A stretch of DNA of 50,307 nucleotides from a virus. Of this stretch, positions 13,431 through 20,199 are shown piece after piece; position 1 is the first letter of the stretch, and each line of letters opens with the position of its first letter. Location of the stretch: IMG/VR virus record IMGVR_UViG_3300038309_000012, positions 1-50,307 of that record. One strand, written 5' to 3'. The notes beneath the pieces were generated by a model that saw only the letters and a list, made by a program, of their open reading frames with translations, did no database searches and was not told the DNA's origin. The position numbers were made by a program, and so were the translations under genes.

Positions 13431-13876
13431 TGAATATATCAGACAAAATGATGGTATCAGTAGTATACTCTAAATATAATAGTTCAGGCCGTATAGAAGA
13501 TTGGGGAACTAAAGAATATTATTATTGGGTACCTAAGTCTTGGAATGTTAATGTATTTGATTTTCTAGTAACTAATCCTAGAAATAATGAATATTCTGTA
13601 GTGCGTGTTATTGAGGTAGAAGGTTTTACAGCTTTGCAGAGAGCTAAATGCACTAAATGGGCAGTCCAGAAAATAGACACTACTGAGCACCAGAAAAGAA
13701 TGAAAATGGAAACAGTAGCTCAAGAAATAAAAGCTAAACTACAACAACGTAAAGAGGAATATGAAGAAAGAATGATTTATGAACGGCTAGCTTCAGAAGA
13801 TCCTGAAATTAAGGCGCTGCTTGCTAGACTTGATGATATCGAAAGTGGTAAATTACTTCTGGAGGAATCCAAATGA
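13430..13876 (+). CDS. Conserved phage protein with coiled-coil tail
   Basis: 148 residues. The N-terminal domain (VSVVYSKYNSSGRIEDWGTKEYYYWVP and VVRVIEVEGF) resembles small SH3/OB-like phage proteins. Residues 80-140 form a charged helix (KLQQRKEEYEERMIYERLASEDPEIKALLARLDD). Starts overlap with the genes on both sides. Role not known. Confidence 0.6.
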   Translation: MNISDKMMVSVVYSKYNSSGRIEDWGTKEYYYWVPKSWNVNVFDFLVTNPRNNEYSVVRVIEVEGFTALQRAKCTKWAVQKIDTTEHQKRMKMETVAQEIKAKLQQRKEEYEERMIYERLASEDPEIKALLARLDDIESGKLLLEESK

Positions 13877-14202
13877 GTGAAATTATTAGCTTTGGCTACA
13901 ACGAAGATTATGTAGTAGATGAATCATTTGATTTAAACCAACTACGTAAATTAAGACGAACTAAAAAAGTAGGAAATGTACGTACTTTAGATGAAAGTAA
14001 TAATAACATAACTGTTAAATTTGGTGCTACTATAACTATTGATGAAGAAGTAGTAAACGATGAGCTTCTACAAGAAACCAAAGAATCTCTTGAAAACTAT
14101 CGTAAATGGTATCATCAAGAACAGGAAAAAGTTAAAAACCTGAATGCTGACATAGATTGCATAAAGCAACAGATTAATGAGCTTAAAGGAGAACATTTCT
14201 AA
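13873..14202 (+). CDS. Hypothetical protein with C-terminal coiled coil
   Basis: 109 residues. It starts SEIISFGYNEDYVVDE; the middle is beta-like and the last 50 residues are helical (LLQETKESLENYRKWYHQEQEKVKNLNADIDCIKQQINELKG). It overlaps the neighbours by four and one bases. Likely oligomeric; no family. Confidence 0.55.
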   Translation: MSEIISFGYNEDYVVDESFDLNQLRKLRRTKKVGNVRTLDESNNNITVKFGATITIDEEVVNDELLQETKESLENYRKWYHQEQEKVKNLNADIDCIKQQINELKGEHF

Positions 14203-14537
14203 TGCCTAAACATCTTTATTGCGCCCAGTGTGGTGAGGAACTCCTACAATTTCGCAAAGCTGTGAAAGGTGAAATCTTCGACTTCATCCAGCCCCACACT
14301 TGCGCTGAAGTTAAGGAACCTACACTGGAAAATGAGCCTATACCAGTTAAGAAAGAAAAACCTGGTACGGCTGAACTATCAAAAATGTTTGATGAGTTTC
14401 AGTTCGTTCAAAAATTAAACGGTCTGGGCAAATCAACAGGTGATAAACGTGAACCTGAAGTACTGCGTAAGGAGAAAGAAATAGAACCAACCTCTTCTGC
14501 TCCTTTAGCAGTGCAACAAATGATTAAGGATAAGTAA
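14202..14537 (+). CDS. Zinc-ribbon protein containing a palindrome copy
   Basis: 111 residues. The N-terminal YCAQCGEELLQF plus HTC makes a plausible Cys2-HisCys zinc site; the rest is Pro/Glu/Lys-rich and probably disordered. Bases 14400-14426 of the coding sequence are a copy of the dispersed palindrome and encode FVQKLNGLG, indicating that the site is kept even inside a gene or was inserted in frame. Function unknown. Confidence 0.6.
   Translation: MPKHLYCAQCGEELLQFRKAVKGEIFDFIQPHTCAEVKEPTLENEPIPVKKEKPGTAELSKMFDEFQFVQKLNGLGKSTGDKREPEVLRKEKEIEPTSSAPLAVQQMIKDK
14400..14426. repeat. 27-bp dispersed palindrome, copy 8, inside a gene
   Basis: Arms CAGTTCGTTCAA and TTAAACGGTCTG with centre AAA. 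It is wholly within the zinc-ribbon gene and read through in frame. Confidence 0.85.
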
Positions 14538-14540
14538 CTA

Positions 14541-14831
14541 ATGCCTAAAGTCTACATAATCAACAAATCTGCTCATGACTTTAGTGATGCGCACAACTAC
14601 GGAGAGGTCATATTTCTAAGCGACAAGCCTATGAACCGCTTCGGATGCAATAACATTCATCGGCAGTTTAGTGAGAAACTAAAAGACTCTTCACCTGATG
14701 ACTACATAGTCCTCTGCTCACTAAACTCCATGAATGCTATCGCTTGTGCTATATTTGCTAAACTGCATGGGAAATTAAATCTACTTCTTTTCAAGAATAA
14801 GAAGTATGTAGAAAGGAATCTTGTGTTATGA
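14541..14831 (+). CDS. Hypothetical 96-residue protein
   Basis: It starts PKVYIINKSAHDFSDAHNYGEVIFLSDKP, then DDYIVLCSLNSMNAIACAIFAKLHG, and ends LLLFKNKKYVERNLVL. The alternating beta/alpha pattern suggests a Rossmann-like small fold, conserved in phages with unknown role as far as I recall. Its stop overlaps the next ATG (ATGA). Confidence 0.6.
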   Translation: MPKVYIINKSAHDFSDAHNYGEVIFLSDKPMNRFGCNNIHRQFSEKLKDSSPDDYIVLCSLNSMNAIACAIFAKLHGKLNLLLFKNKKYVERNLVL

Positions 14832-14917
14832 TGGAATGTATATTATTATTATTTATATTTTACCTTATTATACTATGTGCTGGTACATTACTTGATATTA
14901 TAGGAAGGTTAAAATGA
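14828..14917 (+). CDS. 29-residue membrane protein
   Basis: ATG 14828 overlaps the stop of the previous gene as ATGA. The peptide MMECILLLFIFYLIILCAG is almost wholly hydrophobic, then LLDIIGRLK: one membrane helix. GAAAGGAA lies upstream. It overlaps a second small membrane-protein gene, again by ATGA, making a three-gene coupled chain. Confidence 0.6.
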   Translation: MMECILLLFIFYLIILCAGTLLDIIGRLK

Positions 14918-15063
14918 CCCTACTACTCTCAGCAATCTTTGTATTCTTTGCTGGACTAGCAACTGGATTAGCAATAGTAAGTTTACTCTGGTGCTTTAAA
15001 ATAACTAAAGTATTGAAAGGACTAAGTAATGATAAAGGAACATCCAACACACCTAATAATTGA
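14914..15063 (+). CDS. 49-residue membrane protein
   Basis: It starts TLLLSAIFVFFAGLATGLAIVS, continues LLWCFKITKVLKG, then has a polar tail (LSNDKGTSNTPNN). It is a single long transmembrane helix with a Gly-x3-Gly-like face and a positive cytoplasmic side. AGGAAGG stands before the ATG. It overlaps the nuclease gene start by 35 bases. It could be a holin-type or host-membrane-modifying protein; not assignable. Confidence 0.6.
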   Translation: MTLLLSAIFVFFAGLATGLAIVSLLWCFKITKVLKGLSNDKGTSNTPNN

Positions 15064-15991
15064 CAGTTCTAAGTTAGACACCTACTTAGACTGCCCTAGG
15101 CAATACTTCTACGAATACATCCTAGGTTGGCGTCGTGACATTCCAGCTCATGACTTGCACTTTGGCACTTCTTGGCATGAAGCTAGAGAGCACCAACTAC
15201 TTCACGGTTATGAAGATGTAGAAGGCGCGTATGCTAAATTTATCAACTGCTACCGTGAAGTATTTCCACAGGAAACTGATGCAATCTACACGCCAAAAGA
15301 TCCTACTGCTGTAGCGATGGCATTGCTGAAGTTTGCCCAGGAGAGAAAATCAGACCTAAGGAATAACAAGGTGCTATATACTGAAATCTCAGGTACTGTA
15401 CCTATCTCCGAAAGCGGCAAAGTCCTGCATTACCGAATGGATTCAGTTATAGAAAGAAAAGAAGACGGAATGATTTTCTCTTGGGATCATAAATCAGGTA
15501 GTGAAAAGTCCCTAAATTTTCGTGGCTGGGATGATAAGTTTCAACTAGGAATCCAAGCTGGAACTTACACTCATTGCTTGTATTGTCTATACCCTATAAA
15601 GCAAGTACTTGGTATAGAGTTCTGCGGCACTGGATTTGGTTACTTAAAACGCACCCAGGAATACCGCATAACTTTTAAGCGCGTCCCTGTGTGGAAAACT
15701 CCTGATCAAATGAACAACTGGCTATGGACTGTAAATGAACTCTACGATAACATCATGAGAGATATGGATAGATTGAATGATTGTAGTGAGAATGATTCTA
15801 TCCTCATGACATTTCACATGAATCCTGGGGCTTGTACTAAATACTGGGGCTGTCCTTATCATGACTTTTGTTTAACTTGGAACAACCCATTACGAAATTG
15901 CTACGAACCTCCACTAGGCTTTAAAGAAGAGTTCTGGGACCCGAGTGCTATGGAAACTACTAACAAAATGAACTTGGAGTTTAACAAATGA
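15029..15991 (+). CDS. PD-(D/E)XK nuclease, RecB/Cas4-like with Fe-S cysteines
   Basis: 320 residues. YLDCPRQYFYEYI near residue 20 gives the first Cys. GTSWHEAREH carries the conserved His. RMDSVIER and WDHKSG (about residues 142-158) supply the D...DxK catalytic core. The C-terminal CTKYWGCPYHDFC (about 272-284) adds three Cys, completing the four-Cys iron-sulphur arrangement of Cas4/AddB-type nucleases. It probably degrades or trims DNA ends in recombination. The Sak4-like ATPase and SSB-like protein follow, forming a recombination cassette. No CRISPR array is present, so an adaptation role is unlikely. Confidence 0.85.
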   Translation: MIKEHPTHLIIDSSKLDTYLDCPRQYFYEYILGWRRDIPAHDLHFGTSWHEAREHQLLHGYEDVEGAYAKFINCYREVFPQETDAIYTPKDPTAVAMALLKFAQERKSDLRNNKVLYTEISGTVPISESGKVLHYRMDSVIERKEDGMIFSWDHKSGSEKSLNFRGWDDKFQLGIQAGTYTHCLYCLYPIKQVLGIEFCGTGFGYLKRTQEYRITFKRVPVWKTPDQMNNWLWTVNELYDNIMRDMDRLNDCSENDSILMTFHMNPGACTKYWGCPYHDFCLTWNNPLRNCYEPPLGFKEEFWDPSAMETTNKMNLEFNK

Positions 15992-16173
15992 TTTCAGTAG
16001 TAATTAAAATAAACGGTAAAGCAATTACTGGAAGAAGTGCAGTCAGGAAAGTAACTAATCCTGACGGAAATCATGAATATCATGTAGACGATGGCAGAAT
16101 AATCTCTCATCAATATGATGATGGAGCTATTAAATTAGCAATTAAAATGCTAGAAGGGATAAAGAATACATAA
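15988..16173 (+). CDS. Hypothetical 61-residue protein
   Basis: It starts ISVVIKINGKAITGRSAVRKV, then HEYHVDDGRIISHQYDDGAIKLAIKMLEG. It is a likely beta-beta-alpha small protein of a kind common in phages. It overlaps the nuclease by four bases and the ATPase by one, so it belongs to the recombination cassette by position. Function unknown. Confidence 0.6.
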   Translation: MISVVIKINGKAITGRSAVRKVTNPDGNHEYHVDDGRIISHQYDDGAIKLAIKMLEGIKNT

Positions 16174-17006
16174 TGGCCTACTCATTCCAAGACGAACTTA
16201 AAAAAGTAAAGGATTACTACAATGGTGACCCACTACAAAAGCGCTTCTCTGCTCTTGTAACTGGCGAAACCAACGCTGGCAAGACCTTTATCTTGCGAAC
16301 AGCTAGATTTCCAATCCACATAGATTCCTTCGACCCTGGTGGGAGTAAATGTCTTGGAGATCTTATTGCTAAAGGAGACATAGTAGTTGACTCAAGGTGG
16401 GAAAACGAAGATCCTTACAATCCTACTGCCTTCGCATCGTGGATGAAAGCTACTGAGATTAGAATCAAAACTGGCTACTTCGATCACTTTGGTACTTATT
16501 GTCTTGATTCGCTAACTACCTTCAGTGATGCGATCATGAACTACCAGATGAATCTAAAACAAACCGCTGGTAATGTTCCTAATTGGAAAGACTATAATCC
16601 ACAAAAGATTATTGTTCAGAATTATGTACGTAAGCTGATGAACTTAAAGTGTGATTTTATTCTAACTGCCCATCTAGATGCCATCGACGATGTGATCGGC
16701 ACTAGGCCTGATGGCTCTGAGATTAAGAAAACTAAGTATCGCCTCAAGGCTACTGGTAAAGCAGTAACTGCGCTCCCTCTACTCTTCGACGAACTTTATG
16801 TAATGGTAGGAAAGCAAGGACCTAAGGGGCCAATCAGAGAAATGCTATTAGACTCATGTGGCGAGTATATTGCGAGGTCTAGACTAAAACAAGATGGAAA
16901 ACTAGAAGCCAAAGAACAGCCTGACATCAAAGCTATACTTAAAAAAGTAGGACTTAGTTGGGCTGACAAACCTAAACTATCAACAATAATAGAGAAGGAG
17001 AAATGA
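16173..17006 (+). CDS. RecA-fold ATPase, Sak4-like recombinase
   Basis: 277 residues. Walker A GETNAGKT lies near residues 31-38. Aspartates in YCLDSLTTF (about 110) form Walker B, and DFILTAHLD near 166 is a sensor-like strand. The length and plan match the phage AAA_24/Sak4 single-strand-annealing ATPases, minimal RecA relatives that work with an SSB. The SSB-like gene at 17369 and the nuclease at 15029 flank it. It should promote annealing or strand exchange on phage DNA. Assignment by motif and context; no alignment run. Confidence 0.8.
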   Translation: MAYSFQDELKKVKDYYNGDPLQKRFSALVTGETNAGKTFILRTARFPIHIDSFDPGGSKCLGDLIAKGDIVVDSRWENEDPYNPTAFASWMKATEIRIKTGYFDHFGTYCLDSLTTFSDAIMNYQMNLKQTAGNVPNWKDYNPQKIIVQNYVRKLMNLKCDFILTAHLDAIDDVIGTRPDGSEIKKTKYRLKATGKAVTALPLLFDELYVMVGKQGPKGPIREMLLDSCGEYIARSRLKQDGKLEAKEQPDIKAILKKVGLSWADKPKLSTIIEKEK

Positions 17007-17007
17007 A

Positions 17008-17283
17008 ATGCAAATGAGTGAATTATCACCTAAAGGACAAAGTGAGATTAACGAAAGATTAGAATCTTTATCTAACGTAATAGCTTCATTAAGGAGTACA
17101 ATAGATAAATTATTTCCAGCACTTTCAATTGTTCTTACTGACAAATGTACTGAAGAAGTAGATAAAGAACCATCAATTACACGCTGTTCATGTAAGATGT
17201 CTGGTGAATTACTTGAGATGGAAACTTCAGTTAGTTTTGCAAATGACAAGATTAATAATATTCTAGAAAGAATAAAACTATAA
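17008..17283 (+). CDS. Helical hypothetical protein
   Basis: 91 residues, mostly helical (ERLESLSNVIASLRSTIDKLF and NDKINNILERIKL) with three Cys in the middle (TDKC, RCSCKM). AAGGAG lies eight bases before ATG 17008; ATG 17014 is an alternative. It is followed by a decoy-like short frame (AGGAGGAGAA then ATGAAATAA at 17297) that mirrors the sequence around its own start. Role unknown. Confidence 0.55.
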   Translation: MQMSELSPKGQSEINERLESLSNVIASLRSTIDKLFPALSIVLTDKCTEEVDKEPSITRCSCKMSGELLEMETSVSFANDKINNILERIKL

Positions 17284-17368
17284 GAAAGGAGGAGAAATGA
17301 AATAAGTAATTCATTACTACTAACTTTAATAACTAAACCAAACAACAAACATTAAGGAGAAAACAACT

Positions 17369-17782
17369 ATGTCACTTACAGACTACAGCCAGTACGAATC
17401 AATGATCCAAGACGCCGAAGCACCTAAAGCCCTTCCTGCTGGTACGGAAGTAACTGCACGTATTATCTCAATTCGAGAAGGCGTAAACGAAGAGACTGGA
17501 ATCGGTTGGAGGATGGTAACCTATGATATTCCAGACGAACCAACCGCCAGAGAAATGACCGACTTCTTTGGCGTCCTCGATCAAGAAAAGATGGACGCTA
17601 AACGCTTCGCACGTGAACTGTATAAGTTCAAAAACTTTGCCGCAGCTATTGGCCTTGACTATACCCAACCATTTGATTGGGAAGAACTGGTTGGCCGAGA
17701 GTGTTGGGTGATTCTTGGAATTCAGAAAGATGAAGAATTCGGTGATAAGAATCGTGTAACTAAGTATTTGTCTGGAAATTAA
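17369..17782 (+). CDS. SSB-like OB-fold protein (DUF669-type)
   Basis: 137 residues. An acidic N-terminus is followed by LPAGTEVTARIISIREGVNEETG, then WRMVTYDIPDEP, and a final ECWVILGIQKDEEFGDKNRVTKYL. The beta-strand pattern, with E/D-rich turns and the neighbouring Sak4-like ATPase, matches phage SSB-like DUF669 proteins, which coat single-stranded DNA and load the recombinase. Its strong AAGGAGAAAACAACT ribosome site and the hairpin after the stop point to high expression. The identification depends mainly on context. Confidence 0.65.
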   Translation: MSLTDYSQYESMIQDAEAPKALPAGTEVTARIISIREGVNEETGIGWRMVTYDIPDEPTAREMTDFFGVLDQEKMDAKRFARELYKFKNFAAAIGLDYTQPFDWEELVGRECWVILGIQKDEEFGDKNRVTKYLSGN

Positions 17783-17783
17783 T

Positions 17784-17810
17784 TAGACCATTTAAAAATT
17801 AAACAGACTA
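17784..17810. repeat. 27-bp dispersed palindrome, copy 9
   Basis: Arms TAGACCATTTAA and TTAAACAGACTA with centre AAA. Its right arm is also the left part of the stem-loop at 17805-17836, so the two elements overlap. Confidence 0.85.
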
Positions 17811-17836
17811 AGGAATGGGAAACTGTTCCTTAGTCT
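17805..17836 (+). terminator. Strong intergenic hairpin
   Basis: AGACTAAGGAA (17805-17815) pairs with TTCCTTAGTCT (17826-17836), eleven perfect pairs with a ten-base loop. TTTT follows five bases later, so partial termination between the SSB-like gene and the epimerase gene is possible. Confidence 0.6.
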
Positions 17837-17862
17837 AGCCTTTTAAAGGAGAAACTAAAAAA

Positions 17863-19053
17863 ATGCCCAACCATCGTGTTTTAATCCTAGGAATTGACGG
17901 CTACATTGGTTATCCTCTAGCACTACACCTTATCAAGCAAAATTTCGAAGTGTGTGGAGTAGATAACCTAAGTCGTCGTGATAGAGTACGCCACATAGGT
18001 GGAGCGTCTTTAACCAACATTGCTTCCTTTGATGATCGCGCTAATTATTTATCCTCGTTTAATAATTTCATAGATAACATGTCTCGTATTGATGTAGATT
18101 ACTACGATACAATATCTGCTGCAATAAAATATTTCAAACCTGATACAATAGTTCACCTAGCGCAAATGCCTAGTGCTCCATGGTCTATGATCAATGCCTA
18201 TCATGCGTATCAGACACAGCATGAAAATTGTATGGCTAATCTTAATGTACTCTGGGCTATGAAACAGCATTGCCCTAATGCACATTTGTTGAAGTTAGGA
18301 ACTATGGGAGAGTATGGCACACCTAATTGTGACATACCTGAAGGAGAGATTCCTAAGGAATGTTTAACTGGTGGTGTAGGCCCTTATGTAGGAGGTTACG
18401 ATGCTGGATGCCCTATGTCAGGCCTAATCTTCCCACGCCAACCTGGATCATTCTACCACCTATCCAAAGTCTTCGATACTTACAATGTAGACTTCGCTTG
18501 CCGTAACTGGGGCTTACGCTCTACTGATGTAATGCAAGGAGTAGTATATGGTCTTAATAAACCCAACAATAACATTGAAATTACTAGATTCGACTACGAC
18601 GAATACTTTGGCACTGCTATCAATCGTTTCTGCACTCAAGCTATTATCGAATATCCCATTACAGTCTACGGAAACGGAAACCAGACAAGAGGATATCTAC
18701 CACTTAAAGATTCTATCCAGTGCTTAACCTTAGCAATAGAAAATCCTCCTGAAGATGGAGAATGTAGGACATTCAATCAGTTTGAGGAAATCTATTCCAT
18801 TAACGAACTCGCTGACATCGTAAATCGTCAGGCACAAAAGCTAGGACTTAATCCAGGAATCACGCACATTTCTAATCCACGAAAGGAAAAGGAATCACAC
18901 TATTACAATCCAGAACATAGTAAACTTTTAGACTTAGGTTACAAACCTACAGATGATCTTGAAGGTGAGGTAGGAATCCTACTCCAACAACTCATGCCTT
19001 ACAAAGATAGGGTTAATAAAAAAGTTATTATGCCTAAGACTAAGTGGGAGTAG
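17863..19053 (+). CDS. UDP-sulfoquinovose synthase homologue (SQD1-like)
   Basis: 396 residues, an extended SDR of the NAD-dependent epimerase/dehydratase type. The NAD site is LGIDGYIGYPLALHL at residues 9-23. HLAQMPSAPWSMI and KLGTMGEYGTPN (catalytic Thr about 147) follow, then SFYHLSKV (Tyr about 198, Lys about 202), GVVYG, TALNRFC-like GTAINRFC, and TRGYLPLKDSIQC. These segments, in this order, match plant and bacterial SQD1/SqdB, which join UDP-glucose and sulfite to make UDP-sulfoquinovose. An extra loop lies before the Tyr motif. In a phage it may provide a sulfonated sugar for the two glycosyltransferases at 1291-3341 or alter host sulfolipid or glycan. Substrate is inferred; some relatives act on other UDP-sugars. 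Confidence 0.8.
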   Translation: MPNHRVLILGIDGYIGYPLALHLIKQNFEVCGVDNLSRRDRVRHIGGASLTNIASFDDRANYLSSFNNFIDNMSRIDVDYYDTISAAIKYFKPDTIVHLAQMPSAPWSMINAYHAYQTQHENCMANLNVLWAMKQHCPNAHLLKLGTMGEYGTPNCDIPEGEIPKECLTGGVGPYVGGYDAGCPMSGLIFPRQPGSFYHLSKVFDTYNVDFACRNWGLRSTDVMQGVVYGLNKPNNNIEITRFDYDEYFGTAINRFCTQAIIEYPITVYGNGNQTRGYLPLKDSIQCLTLAIENPPEDGECRTFNQFEEIYSINELADIVNRQAQKLGLNPGITHISNPRKEKESHYYNPEHSKLLDLGYKPTDDLEGEVGILLQQLMPYKDRVNKKVIMPKTKWE

Positions 19054-19059
19054 ACTGAC

Positions 19060-19260
19060 ATGGATAGAATGGGATTATTTGTTATAAAAAAATCAGACCA
19101 AAATCAATACTGGGTAAGGAGTGGTGAACACGGATGTGGATGGAATCCACATTTTCCAAAGCAGGCATTTTCAAAATCGGAGCTAGCAAAAGAAATATTA
19201 TTTTTACTTTCTAGTGGTATTGGCGCACAGCGAATTGAAATTATAGAACTACATGGATAG
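19060..19260 (+). CDS. Hypothetical 66-residue protein
   Basis: It starts DRMGLFVIKKSDQNQYWVRSGEHG, then FSKSELAKEILFLLSSGIG and ends RIEIIELHG. It is a small beta-alpha-beta protein. Only seven bases follow the epimerase stop and the ribosome site (GGGAG) lies inside that gene's last codons, so it is coupled. No family. Confidence 0.5.
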   Translation: MDRMGLFVIKKSDQNQYWVRSGEHGCGWNPHFPKQAFSKSELAKEILFLLSSGIGAQRIEIIELHG

Positions 19261-19269
19261 TTTAATAAT

Positions 19270-19296
19270 TAGACTGTTCAAAAATTAAACAATCTA
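19270..19296. repeat. 27-bp dispersed palindrome, copy 10
   Basis: Arms TAGACTGTTCAA and TTAAACAATCTA with centre AAA. It occupies the short gap between the 66-residue gene and the SEC-C gene. Confidence 0.85.
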
Positions 19297-19312
19297 TGAA
19301 AGGAATTAACTA

Positions 19313-19573
19313 ATGAACAAAGACACAGGTGAAATATTATCTTATTATAACATACCTAAAGAAGAAAAAGAAAACTACGTACCTCTAACAATGCGCGAAG
19401 CTAAATACCTAGTTAAAAGAAAACCAGACGCACGTAAAAACTGGATGAGAAACAAGCCTTGCCCTTGTGGATCTGGAAAGAAATTCAAACGTTGTTGCTG
19501 GGGTAAGAAAACTCCACAGAAAATATACGAGGAGGAAGTATCATGTCTGACAAACCATACATCCCAAGAATAA
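19313..19573 (+). CDS. SEC-C motif protein
   Basis: 86 residues. NKPCPCGSGKKFKRCC at about residues 48-63 is a textbook SEC-C zinc motif, known from the SecA C-terminus and many small proteins that bind SecB, ribosomes or nucleic acid. The N-terminal part (KDTGEILSYYNIPKEE) is acidic and unrelated to SecA. The tail overlaps the next gene by 31 bases. Its partner in the cell is unknown. Confidence 0.8.
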   Translation: MNKDTGEILSYYNIPKEEKENYVPLTMREAKYLVKRKPDARKNWMRNKPCPCGSGKKFKRCCWGKKTPQKIYEEEVSCLTNHTSQE

Positions 19574-19785
19574 CTTTCGAAGTAACACTAGAACAAAAAG
19601 AACGTGCGGACAAACACCTAGGTCTTTATGGCACTAGGAAAGCGGTCTTATCTAATGTCCTTGATTCTGTTTTAGACCTTATAGAACAACATGGATCTAT
19701 TGTAATAGGCATCCTTATGGAAAAAGATAAGCCTAAGCAAGTGCTTAAATCTTTAGTGCAAGTTCAGAAGAAGGTGGAGGAATAA
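19543..19785 (+). CDS. Hypothetical 80-residue protein
   Basis: It starts SDKPYIPRITFEVTLEQKERADKHLG, then TRKAVLSNVLDSVLDLIEQHG, and a Lys-rich end. The beta strand followed by two helices resembles ribbon-helix-helix or replication-control proteins, so a DNA-binding role is possible. GAGGAGGAAGTATC precedes the ATG, a strong ribosome site located inside the SEC-C gene. Confidence 0.55.
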   Translation: MSDKPYIPRITFEVTLEQKERADKHLGLYGTRKAVLSNVLDSVLDLIEQHGSIVIGILMEKDKPKQVLKSLVQVQKKVEE

Positions 19786-19787
19786 CA

Positions 19788-20015
19788 ATGAGCTGGAGAA
19801 TACATATCAACGAAAAAAATTATTCTGACGCTGAATTATTAGCTTGGAATTATATACTACCGCATAAACATATACCAGTACTAAATTCTGATTATACTAA
19901 AGTAAAAGAACTTACTTGTTATCTAGAAAAAGCATTTAGCCGTCAAGCATTAAAATCAGCTATTAAAAGATTAGGAATAAAAAGAAATGAACCTATCCTC
20001 AATCCAAAATCCTAA
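19788..20015 (+). CDS. Hypothetical 75-residue protein
   Basis: It starts SWRIHINEKNYSDAELLAWNYILPHKH, then CYLEKAFSRQALKSAIKRLGIKRNE. The helical second half with basic residues could be a winged or simple HTH DNA-contact region, but the match is not specific. It overlaps the next gene by 29 bases. Unknown function. Confidence 0.5.
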   Translation: MSWRIHINEKNYSDAELLAWNYILPHKHIPVLNSDYTKVKELTCYLEKAFSRQALKSAIKRLGIKRNEPILNPKS

Positions 20016-20199
20016 CATCTCAACTATGTCTTACTCAGACGCAGTTGAATACCTAAAGTCTCTACGCTATAGTAGGCGCATCCCTAAACGTCAACAGTCT
20101 AAAGCTACACAAGAAAAGAAGGCTAAAGCTAAAGCACTACCAAAGATTTCAAAAGTAGACGCACAACAATTACTTAAGTTATTAGGAGGATCAAACTGA
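19987..20199 (+). CDS. Basic hypothetical protein
   Basis: 70 residues: YSDAVEYLKSLRYSRRIPKRQQSKATQEKKAKAKALPKISKV, abbreviated here to its basic core RRIPKRQQSKATQEKKAKAK at about residues 30-49, then DAQQLLKLLGG. It is very Lys/Arg-rich and may bind DNA or RNA. Its last base overlaps the first base of the ParB-methyltransferase ATG, so it may be a cofactor of that protein. No family seen. Confidence 0.5.
   Translation: MNLSSIQNPNISTMSYSDAVEYLKSLRYSRRIPKRQQSKATQEKKAKAKALPKISKVDAQQLLKLLGGSN

Noticed and set aside
15029-15991. CRISPR-associated Cas4
   Set aside because: The motifs fit the wider RecB/Cas4 family, but neighbours are a recombinase and SSB-like protein, so a phage recombination nuclease is more likely.
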